A stretch of 64,000 bases of DNA from an uncultured Pelosinus sp. (GCA_900542835.1 UQPB01000016.1:4904-68903); one strand, 5' to 3'. Counted from the first letter of the stretch, positions 43,010 to 52,130 are shown. Notes: generated from the letters alone by a model not told the origin. Numbers and translations are program-made.

Positions 43010-44554
43010 TTACTTCCCTCCCAGCAGCTTTGTCAGCGGCAGCAGCCCGTCGTGGCCCTGCAGGCTGTCCAGCAGCGGCTGCACAGGCATAACGCCGCTG
43101 TCTACTACCCGCAGCAGCAACGCCGGAAACAGCCCGAACAAAACAACGGTTCCTGCCAGCAGCAGCAACGGTGTTAAAGCCGGCCCGGTGATATCGGAAC
43201 AGCCGTCAAACCGGGGCATTCGCGGTCCGAACAAGATCGCCGCCAGCGTCCGCAGCACATATAAGGCGGTAAGAATAATGCCGGCTATCGCCAGAATCGC
43301 CGGCAGCGGAAAACGGGAAAACACGCCGAGAAAGATCGTGAATTCCGGGACAAAACCAATTAGTCCCGGCAGCCCCAGTGAAGCCATGCCAGCTACCATA
43401 AAACCGGCGGCGGCGCGCGGCATCTGATGCGCCAGGCCGCCCAGCTCGGAAATGGAACGGACATGCGTCCGCTCGTAAACAAAGCCGATCATGGCGAAAA
43501 ACAAAGCCGCCATTACACCATGGGCGAACATATTAGCCACAGCGCCGGCAATGCCCAACGGATTCAAAGCGGCAATGCCGAGCAGCACGTAGCCCATATG
43601 CGACACCGACGAATAGCCAACCACATACTTCAAGTCTTTTTGCACCAGCGCAATAAACGCGGCGTAAGCGACATTGATCACGCCAAGGCCGGCGATCAGC
43701 GGTGCCCAGAACTTTGCTCCCAGCGGCAGCATGAGAATGCCGATGCGGATCAAGCCATAGCCGCCGATTTTTTTCAAAACACCGGCATGAATCATGGAAA
43801 CAGCGGTAGGAGCGCCGGCATAACCGTCAGGCGACCAGCTGTGAAACGGCCACATGGACAGCAGCGAACCAAAGCCAAGCAGCAGCAGAAAAAACGCCCA
43901 AATCTGAAACGATTCGGAAAAGCGGCCCAGTTCACGGGCGGCCGTCAGCGCCTCCATGGCAAACGTACGCTCGCCGGCCGGATAAGCCGTCAGATATAGT
44001 GACATCACCCCTATCAGCATAAAGGCGGAGCCCAGCAGCAGATAAATTGTCAGCTTGATGCCGGCGTACTCCTTGGTGACCCTTTTCGATGAACCCCAGA
44101 GAATGACCAGCAGATAAATGGGAATAACCACAACCTCATAAAACAGTAAAAATATGAACAAATCGCGGGTAATGAACGTTCCCGTTACGCCGGTGACCAG
44201 CAGCAGCAGCAGCAGAAAGAACTCCTTCGGCCGCTCTTCAAGCGACCAGGATGAAAAGACAGCGCAAAAGCCGATCAGCGCGGACAGCAGCATCAGCGGC
44301 ACAGAAATGCCGTCAACGCCCAGCGAGTAATCCACCCCCAGATCGCCGATCCAGGGAACCCGCTCGGTAAACTGCATGCCGCCCCGCAGCCAGTCATACC
44401 CGGCAAAGACAGTCAGTGCCAGAGCCAGCGTGATGCCGGTGGCCAGTGCGGCAATCCGTTTAACCGCACCGGCGGCATGCGGCGGCAGCGCGGCAATCAC
44501 CGCCGCTCCCGCAGCAGGCGTCAGCAGTATCAGACTTAACAGCGGCAGTTTCAT
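43010..44554 (-). CDS. nuoM: complex I subunit M (antiporter-like)
   Basis: 514 residues, about 14 membrane segments. Conserved parts are FYEVVVIPIYLLV with the channel Glu, GFGSLLSMWPFHSWSPDGYAG and KDLKYVVGYSSVSHMGYVLL. It forms the middle proton channel. Its ATG shares a base with the nuoL stop (TAATG), and nuoN follows after one base. Confidence 0.97.
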   Translation of the reverse strand: MKLPLLSLILLTPAAGAAVIAALPPHAAGAVKRIAALATGITLALALTVFAGYDWLRGGMQFTERVPWIGDLGVDYSLGVDGISVPLMLLSALIGFCAVFSSWSLEERPKEFFLLLLLLVTGVTGTFITRDLFIFLLFYEVVVIPIYLLVILWGSSKRVTKEYAGIKLTIYLLLGSAFMLIGVMSLYLTAYPAGERTFAMEALTAARELGRFSESFQIWAFFLLLLGFGSLLSMWPFHSWSPDGYAGAPTAVSMIHAGVLKKIGGYGLIRIGILMLPLGAKFWAPLIAGLGVINVAYAAFIALVQKDLKYVVGYSSVSHMGYVLLGIAALNPLGIAGAVANMFAHGVMAALFFAMIGFVYERTHVRSISELGGLAHQMPRAAAGFMVAGMASLGLPGLIGFVPEFTIFLGVFSRFPLPAILAIAGIILTALYVLRTLAAILFGPRMPRFDGCSDITGPALTPLLLLAGTVVLFGLFPALLLRVVDSGVMPVQPLLDSLQGHDGLLPLTKLLGGK

Positions 44555-46428
44555 TATCTCGCACCTCCCAGACAGGCGACAAGCGCAACGGCAGCCGCAA
44601 AATAGACGAGGATATAGTGTTGCACCTGCCCGGTCTGCAGGCGTCGGAATAAGGCGGAGGCGGCAGCGACGCTGCGCGCCAGATTATCGACCAGACCGTC
44701 GATAATCCGGATATCGATCCAGTAAAGGATACGGCCGAGTCCGTCGATGAACACCCGCCGGCTCCAGGCATAACATTCGTCAATATAGAAGGCCCGCCGG
44801 CTCAGACGGTACAACAGCGGCAACTTTGCCGCCACTGCCCCGGCCGGCCATTGCCCACTGCCGTACATGCGCCAGGCAGCCCCCAGCGCCGCCAGTGAGA
44901 GCAGTGTCGAGACGCCGGCAATCTGCCAATCGATTGCCGCGTGCTGCGGCGGACCAAACCGCACCCATTCACCAAAGCCCAGATAGAACGGCACAATACC
45001 GCCGGCAACGGACAAAACGGCCAGCAGCAGCAGCGGCGTCAGCATCCAGCCGCCAGCCTCATGCGGCTGCTGCCCATGAACCGGACTGCCATAAAAAACG
45101 CTGAAGAACATGCGCCCCATGTAAAAAGCGGTTAAAACAGCCGTCAGCGCCGCGATTGCATATAAAGGCAAACTGGCCGCCGCCGCAGCCGCCAGAATTT
45201 CATCCTTGGAGAAAAAACCGGCAAACGGTGGAATGCCGGCGATGGCCAGAACGGCAATCCCCATGCTCAGGTGCGTAAACGGCATGGTTTTGCGCAAACC
45301 GCCGGTTTGAAAAATATCGGCTGTATCCTGCAGGGCATGCATAACTGCCCCTGCTCCTAAAAACAGCAATGCTTTAAAGAACGCATGCGTCATCAGATGA
45401 AACATCGACGCGCTCAGGCTGCCCACACCCAGCGCCAGCATCATATACCCCAGCTGGCTGATGGTCGAGTAGGCGAGAATCCGCTTAATCTCCCGCTGCG
45501 TTAAAGCAATTACGGCGGCAAACAAGGCGGTGAACGCGCCGCACCAGGCAATCAGGGCCAATACGGCCGGCACTGCCGCAAACAGCATATAACAGCGGGC
45601 GATCAGATACACACCGGCCACAACCATGGTTGCCGCATGGATCAGCGCCGAAACCGGCGTTGGCCCTTCCATCGCGTCCGGCAGCCAGACGTGCAGCGGA
45701 AACTGTCCCGATTTAGCCAGCGGTCCGCAGAAAACCAACACGGCGGCGACAGTTATCCAGCCGCTGCCGCCGGCAGTCAGAAAGACGGGCAGCCGCGCGG
45801 TCAATTGCGGGAAATCCAGCGTTCCCAACGCGGTCTGCAGCAGCAGGATTCCCAGCAGCAAGCCGAAATCGCCGATGCGGGTGGTCATAAACGCCTTCTT
45901 GGCTGCCTCTACAGCCGAATGCTTGAAAAAATAGTATCCGATCAGCAGATACGAACACAGGCCAACCAGTTCCCACAGCACGAACAGCTGCAGCAGGTTT
46001 GCCGCAAGGACCAGCCCCAGCATCGCTGCCGCAAACAGGCAAATATAACAGAAGAAGCGCGAGAAACCCGCGTCGCCGCGCATATAGCCGACAGAATAAA
46101 CGGCCACCAGCAATGCCACTGTAGATACGACGATCAATAGCAGCGCCGACAGGGGGTCAAGCAGCACGCCCCAATTTACCGATAGCGAACCGACCTGAAA
46201 CCAGTTGACGGTGCGGATAAACGGCGTTTCCATGCTGATACCGCCGCTAACGACGGCCGCAGCCGCCGCGGCTGACAGAAGAAACGCGCTGCCCAGGGCA
46301 GCAAGGGCGGTCAGCGCCGCCAGCCGCGGCCGGGAATAAACCGCAGCGGCAATCAGGATGCAGCCAAGTGCCGGCAGCAGCGGAATCAACCAGAGATACG
46401 GTAAGACAATCTGCCAGTCCATGCTCAT
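44554..46428 (-). CDS. nuoL: complex I subunit L (antiporter-like)
   Basis: 624 residues, full length including the C-terminal lateral helix region. WELVGLCSYLLIGYYF holds the channel Glu; SGQFPLHVWLPDAMEGPTPV and ALTQREIKRILAYSTISQLG are typical. It is the distal proton channel of the membrane arm. GAGGCG precedes the ATG. It follows nuoK by 7 nt. Confidence 0.97.
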   Translation of the reverse strand: MSMDWQIVLPYLWLIPLLPALGCILIAAAVYSRPRLAALTALAALGSAFLLSAAAAAAVVSGGISMETPFIRTVNWFQVGSLSVNWGVLLDPLSALLLIVVSTVALLVAVYSVGYMRGDAGFSRFFCYICLFAAAMLGLVLAANLLQLFVLWELVGLCSYLLIGYYFFKHSAVEAAKKAFMTTRIGDFGLLLGILLLQTALGTLDFPQLTARLPVFLTAGGSGWITVAAVLVFCGPLAKSGQFPLHVWLPDAMEGPTPVSALIHAATMVVAGVYLIARCYMLFAAVPAVLALIAWCGAFTALFAAVIALTQREIKRILAYSTISQLGYMMLALGVGSLSASMFHLMTHAFFKALLFLGAGAVMHALQDTADIFQTGGLRKTMPFTHLSMGIAVLAIAGIPPFAGFFSKDEILAAAAAASLPLYAIAALTAVLTAFYMGRMFFSVFYGSPVHGQQPHEAGGWMLTPLLLLAVLSVAGGIVPFYLGFGEWVRFGPPQHAAIDWQIAGVSTLLSLAALGAAWRMYGSGQWPAGAVAAKLPLLYRLSRRAFYIDECYAWSRRVFIDGLGRILYWIDIRIIDGLVDNLARSVAAASALFRRLQTGQVQHYILVYFAAAVALVACLGGAR

Positions 46429-46435
46429 ACGCCTC

Positions 46436-46744
46436 CTACCACTTCAATCGGTTTAACTCACTGACGTTAACCGTGCGGCGCCGGCGGTAAACCACAAAGA
46501 CCAGCGCCAGGCCGATCGCCACTTCAGCCGCGGCCACGGCGATCGTAAACAGGACAAAGATCTGACCGTCCGCTGCCGCTGCAGCCGTAAACCGTGAAAA
46601 GGCGATCAGATTCAAGTTAGCCGCGTTCAGCATCAGTTCGACCGACATGAGCAGTGCCACCGCATTGCGTTTAGTCAGCAAGCCGTACAAGCCTAAAGCG
46701 AACAGTGCCGCCGCGACGCCTAAATACGGTTCCAGTCCGATCAT
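46436..46744 (-). CDS. nuoK: complex I subunit K
   Basis: 102 residues with three membrane segments. The buried carboxylates are in LLMSVELMLNAANLN and the AAAEVAIGLALVF helix, as in all NuoK proteins. Its start overlaps the nuoJ stop by 4 bp (ATGA), so they are translationally coupled. Confidence 0.96.
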   Translation of the reverse strand: MIGLEPYLGVAAALFALGLYGLLTKRNAVALLMSVELMLNAANLNLIAFSRFTAAAAADGQIFVLFTIAVAAAEVAIGLALVFVVYRRRRTVNVSELNRLKW

Positions 46745-47250
46745 CCTTCTTCATCTCCCTTTGCCAGCATGACCGCGCCGACCAGCGCCGCCAGCAGCAG
46801 CGCGGCGGCGGCCTCCAGCGCGATAGCGTAATCGCGGAACAGCAGCCCGGCTAACGCCGGCACGGAAGCGTCCGGCGCAATGGCCGTCCGCCAGTCGGTC
46901 GCCAGCACAGCCCAGCCGCATACAGCCAGCAAAGCGCCGCTGACACAGGCCGCCGCCGCGCGCAGCCGCTTGGAAGAACTGCCGCTGCCGTCGTCCACGC
47001 TCTCCCGCTGTGTCAGCATAACGCCGATTACGATAATGACAGCGACAGCACCGTTATAAATAAGCAATTGGACCGCGGCCAGATAGCCGGCCTGCAGCAG
47101 ACCGTACAGGCCGGCGACGCCGCTGAAGCTGAGCGCCAGACACAATGCGCTGTGCACCAGATTCGTCTGAAACACGACACCGGCAGCCCCTGCCAGACAA
47201 AGCAGTGCCAAAACGACAAATGCCAAATCGTGGATCCATTCAGCCGCCAT
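46741..47250 (-). CDS. nuoJ: complex I subunit J
   Basis: 169 residues from the ATG at 47250 (GGAGGGA upstream); in-frame sequence further upstream lies in nuoI and has no ribosome site. Five membrane segments; FSGVAGLYGLLQAGYLAAVQ contains the segment that in NuoJ forms the pi-bulge helix, and LIYNGAVAVIIVIGVMLT follows. It overlaps nuoI by 11 bp. Confidence 0.95.
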   Translation of the reverse strand: MAAEWIHDLAFVVLALLCLAGAAGVVFQTNLVHSALCLALSFSGVAGLYGLLQAGYLAAVQLLIYNGAVAVIIVIGVMLTQRESVDDGSGSSSKRLRAAAACVSGALLAVCGWAVLATDWRTAIAPDASVPALAGLLFRDYAIALEAAAALLLAALVGAVMLAKGDEEG

Positions 47251-47680
47251 AAGCGTTCCCTCCCTCCTCAGGCTGTCGCGGCGGCGCCTCGCGGCCAGCC
47301 GCCCGCGCCAGACAGTCATAGTTGAGAAACTCCTTATGATAACTGGTAATTTCGTAATTCTGATCCCAGGCGATCGCCTTTACCGGACAAGCCTCCACAC
47401 AAAGATTGCAAAACAGGCAATAGCCGGACAAATAGCGGTAGGCTGCCAGCCGCTTCTTATTATCGGCGCACTTTTCTGTTGTCACCAGGATCGCCGCATT
47501 GGGACAGGCCAGCGCGCATAAACCGCAGGCAATGCATTTGCCGCTGTCCAGAGCGAGCACACCGCCGCGATACCGCTCCGTCATTGCTATTTTTTCCTCC
47601 GGGTACTGCAGTGTGTCTTTGCGGCGGAAGAACGCCCGCAGCGTAAACCGCAGCCCGGTCAACAACCCTTTTCCAACCAT
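47240..47680 (-). CDS. nuoI: complex I subunit I, 2x[4Fe-4S] ferredoxin-like
   Basis: 146 residues. Two cluster motifs: Cys49/52/55/59 in CIACGLCALACP and Cys88/91/94/98 in CLFCNLCVEACP. It carries electrons from the input module to NuoB. The ribosome site AAGGGGGTG begins directly after element B, which separates it from nuoH. Because nuoE, nuoF and nuoG are missing, NuoI could be the point where a ferredoxin or similar donor delivers electrons (inference). Confidence 0.96.
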   Translation of the reverse strand: MVGKGLLTGLRFTLRAFFRRKDTLQYPEEKIAMTERYRGGVLALDSGKCIACGLCALACPNAAILVTTEKCADNKKRLAAYRYLSGYCLFCNLCVEACPVKAIAWDQNYEITSYHKEFLNYDCLARAAGREAPPRQPEEGGNAYGG

Positions 47681-47698
47681 ATTTGCACCCCCTTGCCC

Positions 47699-47850
47699 AG
47701 ATAACCACTGGTTAATTCACACAGCGTATCTGACGGATCTGCTTCCACCCGGCAGCGTCAGCGAAACAGCGTTGCTATTCCTGCGTTTTTGCTGCCTTGC
47801 CAGATGAAAAATCTTTCGTCAACCTGACTGGCTCATGGCAGTGGTTATCT
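47699..47850. repeat. MITE-like element B with 12-bp perfect terminal inverted repeats
   Basis: AGATAACCACTG at 47699-47710 and its exact complement CAGTGGTTATCT at 47839-47850 bound 152 bp. The interior is homologous to element A: GTTAATTCACACAGCG next to the left end, then GCTATTCCTG and CCTTGCCAG further in. It fills the space between the nuoH stop (TAG inside the right repeat) and the nuoI ribosome site, inside an operon where all other gaps are under 26 nt. No coding capacity. Confidence 0.8.
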
Positions 47851-48883
47851 AGCTCATCATGCCGGCCAGACTAATGCCCAGGCCGGTCGCCAGCATATTG
47901 ACCAGCGCCGCCGGCAGCAGCACCTTCCAGCCCAGTTGCATGAGCTGATCCGGCCGCAGGCGTGGAAAGGTCCAGCGAAACCACATAAACAGATACACCA
48001 TCGCCAGCGTCTTCAGTCCAAACCAGAGCCAGCCGGGCAGCCAGGGTCCCTGCCAGCCGCCCAGGAACAAACCGGCGGCAATTGCCGAAACGGCCAGCAG
48101 ATTGGCGTATTCCGCCATAAAGAACAGCGACCAGCGCATGCCGCTGTATTCGGTAAACGGGCCGGCGACAAGCTCGGACTCCGCCTCAGCCAGATCAAAC
48201 GGCGCCCGGTTGGTTTCAGCCGCGGCCGCGATAATATAAATCACAAAGGCCAGCGGCTGCAGGACAATATACCAGACATCGCTTTGCGCGGCGACAATCT
48301 CACTCAGCCGCAGCGAGCCGGCCAGCATGATGACGCCTGTCAGTGAAAACACCAGCGGAATTTCATAACTGACCATCTGCGCGACCGTGCGCATGCCCCC
48401 CAGCAGCGAATATTTATTATTCGAGGCCCAGCCGGCCATTAAGAACGGCAGCGTCGCCTGCGAACTGACCGCGATAAAGTACAGGACACCGACAGACAGA
48501 TCGGCGTAAATGACGCCGTTGTCAAACGGAATCACCGCATAAGCGGCCAAGGCCGGAACAAACAGCAGTACCGGCGCCAGCGCCCAGACCTTGCGGTCAA
48601 CCGCCGCCGGCCGGATATCCTCTTTGCCCAGCAGCTTAATGCTGTCGGCGACCGATTGCAGCAATCCCAGCGGCCCGACCCGGTTGGGACCGCTGCGGAG
48701 CTGCATAAACGCGGCGACACGCCGTTCCATCCAGACGAAAACAACCGCTGCCGTGCTGATCAAGCCCAGCAGGGCGTTAATTCTGACAAACACCATGACC
48801 GTATCCGTCCAAAAGGGATCCAGGAATTGCCCCAGCAGCCGGCGCAGCCAATCCGCCAGCCAGACAAACAGACTTGCTTCCAT
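47849..48883 (-). CDS. nuoH: complex I subunit H
   Basis: 344 residues, eight or nine membrane segments. Conserved parts are WMERRVAAFMQLRSGPNRVG, ALAPVLLFVPALAAYAVIPF and the acidic loop ETNRAPFDLAEAESELVAGP at the quinone entry. It couples the quinone site to the proton channels. The stop codon TAG lies within the terminal repeat of element B. Confidence 0.97.
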   Translation of the reverse strand: MEASLFVWLADWLRRLLGQFLDPFWTDTVMVFVRINALLGLISTAAVVFVWMERRVAAFMQLRSGPNRVGPLGLLQSVADSIKLLGKEDIRPAAVDRKVWALAPVLLFVPALAAYAVIPFDNGVIYADLSVGVLYFIAVSSQATLPFLMAGWASNNKYSLLGGMRTVAQMVSYEIPLVFSLTGVIMLAGSLRLSEIVAAQSDVWYIVLQPLAFVIYIIAAAAETNRAPFDLAEAESELVAGPFTEYSGMRWSLFFMAEYANLLAVSAIAAGLFLGGWQGPWLPGWLWFGLKTLAMVYLFMWFRWTFPRLRPDQLMQLGWKVLLPAALVNMLATGLGISLAGMMS

Positions 48884-48908
48884 GCGTTCTCCCCCTTTCG
48901 CAGCCGCT

Positions 48909-50006
48909 TCAGCAGTCGACCTCGCCCAGAATCGGGTCCAGCGTCGCCAGCACGGCCACTACATCCGAAACCTTATTGCCGCGGCACATATCCTCAAGCG
49001 CCGCCAAATTTATAAACGAGGGGCGCCGTATATGCAGCCGGTAAGGCTTCGGGCTGCCGTCGCTGACCAGATAGAAGCCCAGTTCGCCGCGCGGACTCTC
49101 GATCCGGTGATAAACATCCCCCGGCGGCGGCTTGATCTGCCGCGGCAGCTTCGCCATCACCGGCCCGTCCGGCAGGCCGGCAAAGGCCTGTTTAATAATT
49201 TCGATGCTCTGGCGCATTTCCTCCATGCGGATGATATAGCGATCCCAGTTATCGCCATTGCGGCCACAGGGAACGGCAAAGCGAAACCGGTCATAAACGC
49301 TGTAGGGCTCGTCGCGCCGCAGGTCGGCATCCGGGCCCGAGGCTCTGAGAACCGGACCTGTGACCCCCAGCGCCAAAGCCCGTTCCGCCCGGAGACAGCC
49401 GGTATGGTAAAGCCGGTGGTAAAAAATCTCGTTGCCGGTCATCAGTCGGTCATAATCACCGATTAATCCCGGAAAATCGGCGATAAACGCTTCCAGCGCC
49501 GTTAAAAACGCCGGCGTGGTGTCAGCCATGACCCCGCCGATACGAATGTAATTGAACGTCATCCGCGAACCGCAGATCAGATCGAACAGATCAAGCACCC
49601 GCTCCCGGCCGCGGAAGGCAAAGATCATGCCGGTGACCGCGCCGAGATCGATTGCCAGTGAACCGATGCAGATAAAGTGGCTGGCAATGCGGTTAAGCTC
49701 GGCCATAATTACCCGCAGATACTCCGCCCGTGCAGGGATTTCAGCCTGCAGCAGCTTTTCCACCGTCTGACAATAGGCCAAATTATTGCTCATGCCGCTG
49801 ATATAGTCAAGCCGGTCTGTATACGGGATTATCTGCTGATAGCTGCGGCCTTCCGCCAGCTTTTCAATACCGCGGTGCAAATAACCGATCTCCGGCCTTG
49901 CTCCCACCACCGTCTCGCCATCCAGTTCGAGCACGACCTGCAAAACGCCGTGGGTACTGGGATGCTGCGGCCCCATGTTCAGCGTCATCGTCTCTGTTCT
50001 CAACAC
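48909..50006 (-). CDS. nuoD: complex I subunit D (49-kDa type)
   Basis: 365 residues, a stand-alone NuoD not fused to NuoC. It has NMGPQHPSTHGVL, the conserved quinone-site His in that motif, the HRGIEKLAEGR segment and the invariant C-terminal GEVDC. It forms the quinone pocket with NuoB. The probable GTG start lies inside the end of nuoC (7-bp overlap). Confidence 0.96.
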   Translation of the reverse strand: MLRTETMTLNMGPQHPSTHGVLQVVLELDGETVVGARPEIGYLHRGIEKLAEGRSYQQIIPYTDRLDYISGMSNNLAYCQTVEKLLQAEIPARAEYLRVIMAELNRIASHFICIGSLAIDLGAVTGMIFAFRGRERVLDLFDLICGSRMTFNYIRIGGVMADTTPAFLTALEAFIADFPGLIGDYDRLMTGNEIFYHRLYHTGCLRAERALALGVTGPVLRASGPDADLRRDEPYSVYDRFRFAVPCGRNGDNWDRYIIRMEEMRQSIEIIKQAFAGLPDGPVMAKLPRQIKPPPGDVYHRIESPRGELGFYLVSDGSPKPYRLHIRRPSFINLAALEDMCRGNKVSDVVAVLATLDPILGEVDC

Positions 50007-50482
50007 CTGACCGCCTCCTGTTCCCGCTGCGCCGGCAGTTGAAAATCCTTGCGCAGCGGATAGCCGCTAAAATCCGCCGGCAGCAGAATTCGCCGCAAGT
50101 CGGGATGACCGCTGAAGCACACGCCCAGCAAATCATAAATTTCCCGCTCCTGTACATTCGCAGTAGGCCAAAGCAAAGCCAGCGAAGCCACTTCCGCCAT
50201 CGCGGCGGCCGGCTTGGCAGTGCGGACTTTCATTACCAGTTCATGTTTCAAAGAACGCGAATAAAAATGATAGACCAGTTCCAGGTAATCAGCGTAATCC
50301 ACACCTGTCACACTGCGTAAAAAATCAAATTGCAGCAGCGGCCCCGTCTGCAGCCGTTTTGCCGCCGCCATCAGCGCCGCGGGCGCAACCAGCAGCTCCG
50401 GCCGCGCTCCCGCCAATTCGAGGCCGCTGACTTCGGCAGCTAACGCCTCCAGCGCGGCCAGCGACACATAGTTACCAGCCAT
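50000..50482 (-). CDS. nuoC: complex I subunit C (30-kDa type)
   Basis: 160 residues. The 30-kDa signature is at the C-terminal side: NVQEREIYDLLGVCFSGHPD, then RRILLPADFSGYPLRKDF. It is a peripheral-arm structural subunit linking NuoD and NuoI. It overlaps nuoB by 11 bp and nuoD by 7 bp. Confidence 0.95.
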   Translation of the reverse strand: MAGNYVSLAALEALAAEVSGLELAGARPELLVAPAALMAAAKRLQTGPLLQFDFLRSVTGVDYADYLELVYHFYSRSLKHELVMKVRTAKPAAAMAEVASLALLWPTANVQEREIYDLLGVCFSGHPDLRRILLPADFSGYPLRKDFQLPAQREQEAVRC

Positions 50483-50990
50483 GGCCGTTCAACCTTTCTA
50501 TTTTTTGTTCTTCAACAATCGCTGGACGGTTAATCTTGCGTTTCAGGGCCAGCATCGCCTGAATTAACGCTTCCGGCCGCGGCGGACAGCCGGGAATATA
50601 CACATCCACAGGAACCACCTTGTCAATTCCCGGCACCACCGAATAGGAATCAACAAACGGACCGCCGGAAATCGCACAGCTCCCCATTGCCACCACATAC
50701 TTCGGTTCCGCCATCTGCTCATACAGCCGCACAAATACCGGCGCCATCTTCCAGGTCAGCGTACCGGTAGTCAGCATCACGTCCGCCTGCCGCGGTGAGG
50801 GCCGGAACACTTCATAGCCGAAGCGGGCCAGATCAAAGCGGCTGGCGGAGGCATGCATCATCTCAATCGAACAGCATGCCAGTCCTGACGTCAACGGCCA
50901 GAGCGAGTTGCCTCTCGCCCAGTTGAGCACGGTATCGACGGTTGTCACAATCACATTCTGTTTCAACCATTCCTGCGCAGTCACTTCCAC
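50472..50990 (-). CDS. nuoB: complex I subunit B ([4Fe-4S] cluster N2)
   Basis: 172 residues. N2 ligands are Cys39 and Cys40 in GLACCSIEM, Cys105 in MGSCAISGG and Cys135 in IPGCPPRPE. It passes electrons to quinone. The GTG start at 50990 lies inside the end of nuoA (10-bp overlap). Confidence 0.97.
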   Translation of the reverse strand: MEVTAQEWLKQNVIVTTVDTVLNWARGNSLWPLTSGLACCSIEMMHASASRFDLARFGYEVFRPSPRQADVMLTTGTLTWKMAPVFVRLYEQMAEPKYVVAMGSCAISGGPFVDSYSVVPGIDKVVPVDVYIPGCPPRPEALIQAMLALKRKINRPAIVEEQKIERLNGHGW

Positions 50991-51334
50991 TCCAACGCCC
51001 CTTTCTTCCAGGCATAGGCCAATCCCAGCAGCAGCACGCCGATAAACACCAGCATCTCAACAACAGCCAACAAGCCCAGCGACCGGAAGGCCACCGCCCA
51101 GGGATAAAGGAAAATGGTCTCCACATCGAAAACGACAAATACCAGCGCGTAGAGAAAATAGCCCGCTTTGAACTGAATCCAGGCCGGTCCGGCCGGTTTA
51201 ATGCCGCATTCATAAGTGGATAATTTTTGCGGTGTCGGACGGCGTGTCTGCAAAAGCCGCGAAAGAATAAGCGGGACTATCGGAAAAACAAACGCGATGC
51301 CCAGCAGTAAGCCGATAGCGCCAATTTCCTGCAT
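50981..51334 (-). CDS. nuoA: complex I subunit A
   Basis: 117 residues with three membrane segments. KLSTYECGIKPAGPAWIQF and FVVFDVETIFLYPWAV are diagnostic. It is the first gene of nuoABCDHIJKLMN; the ATG follows GGGGAGG. No nuoE, nuoF or nuoG gene is inside or next to the operon. Confidence 0.96.
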   Translation of the reverse strand: MQEIGAIGLLLGIAFVFPIVPLILSRLLQTRRPTPQKLSTYECGIKPAGPAWIQFKAGYFLYALVFVVFDVETIFLYPWAVAFRSLGLLAVVEMLVFIGVLLLGLAYAWKKGALEWK

Positions 51335-51692
51335 AATCCTCCCCCTCTTTTTTAAATTAAAAAACAGTTTAAAAAATTCAGAATACTGTTAAGTGGAAAA
51401 AAGCCTCTGCCGCCGCACCGCAGCGTCAAGAGACTTGGTCCCGGCATCACCTGGTTAGTTCTGCCAACTACTAAGGGAGTTCGTTTCCGCCTTCGCCAGT
51501 TCCTGCCTTGTCAACTGTTTTTTGCACACTTTTCTTTAAGCCCGCCGGCACCGCTGCATTTTACAGGCTGTACACCGGGCCTGTTTGCAGTATAATACAG
51601 AGTAGAGCCTTAGTAAGCACTGGTTAGCGACTGGTTCATTTAAGCAGCGCTTACTTAATTAACAAGGCGACAGAAGGGAGCGCAGTTATGCC
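51335..51692. other. gap between nuoA and mscL
   Basis: About 360 nt without a gene. It must hold the nuo promoter (minus) and the mscL promoter (plus). A perfect TATAAT at 51591-51596 points toward mscL but has no good -35. TTGACG near 51430 on the minus strand lacks a partner. A repeated palindrome lies at 51611-51657. Confidence 0.5.
51611..51657. repeat. short palindromic element related to MITE ends
   Basis: TAGTAAGCACTG (51611-51622) and CAGCGCTTACTTA (51645-51657) are near-perfect inverted repeats 22 nt apart. GACTGGTTCATTTAAGCAGC resembles the right end of element B (GACTGGCTCATGGCAG). It lies upstream of mscL. Confidence 0.65.
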
Positions 51693-52130
51693 ATGTTGAA
51701 ACAATTTAAAGAATTTGCCTTGAAAGGCAATGTTGCCGATCTGGCAATCGGGGTAATTATCGGAGCCGCCTTCGGCAAAATTGTCACTTCTTTTGTTAAC
51801 GACATCTTAATGCCGCCAATCGGCTTGCTGCTGGGCAGAGTGAATTTCAGCGATTTGTTTATCAATCTTTCGGACACGCCGTACGCCACGCTGGCGCAGG
51901 CCAAAGCGGCGGGAGCGCCGACAATTAACTACGGACTGTTTATTAATAATGTCATCGACTTTTTAATTGTCGCCGCCGTCATCTTTATTTTCATTCAGCA
52001 GCTCTTGCTGCGGTTTCAAACCAAACCGGCAGCGCCTGCGGTCAAGGAATGCCGCTACTGCTGCTCGCAAATCCCGCCGGCCGCGACCCGCTGCCCCCAT
52101 TGCACCTCGGTGCTGGAAGCCTCGGCGTAA
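51693..52130 (+). CDS. mscL: large-conductance mechanosensitive channel with zinc-ribbon tail
   Basis: 145 residues. The channel part has the amphipathic N-terminus, TM1 (NVADLAIGVIIGAAFGKIV) and TM2 (VIDFLIVAAVIFIFIQQ). Beyond residue 115 the usual C-terminal helix is followed by CRYCCSQIPPAATRCPHC, a zinc-ribbon with Cys120/123 and Cys134/137. It opens under membrane tension to release solutes. The zinc-ribbon is an added soluble tail seen in some MscL branches. The ATG is 12 nt after GGGAG, a rather long spacing. Confidence 0.95.
   Translation: MLKQFKEFALKGNVADLAIGVIIGAAFGKIVTSFVNDILMPPIGLLLGRVNFSDLFINLSDTPYATLAQAKAAGAPTINYGLFINNVIDFLIVAAVIFIFIQQLLLRFQTKPAAPAVKECRYCCSQIPPAATRCPHCTSVLEASA

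Noticed and set aside
47240..51334. Search for nuoE, nuoF or nuoG hidden in or near the nuo operon
   Set aside because: No frame with NADH/FMN-binding or [2Fe-2S] thioredoxin-like motifs is present on either strand here.
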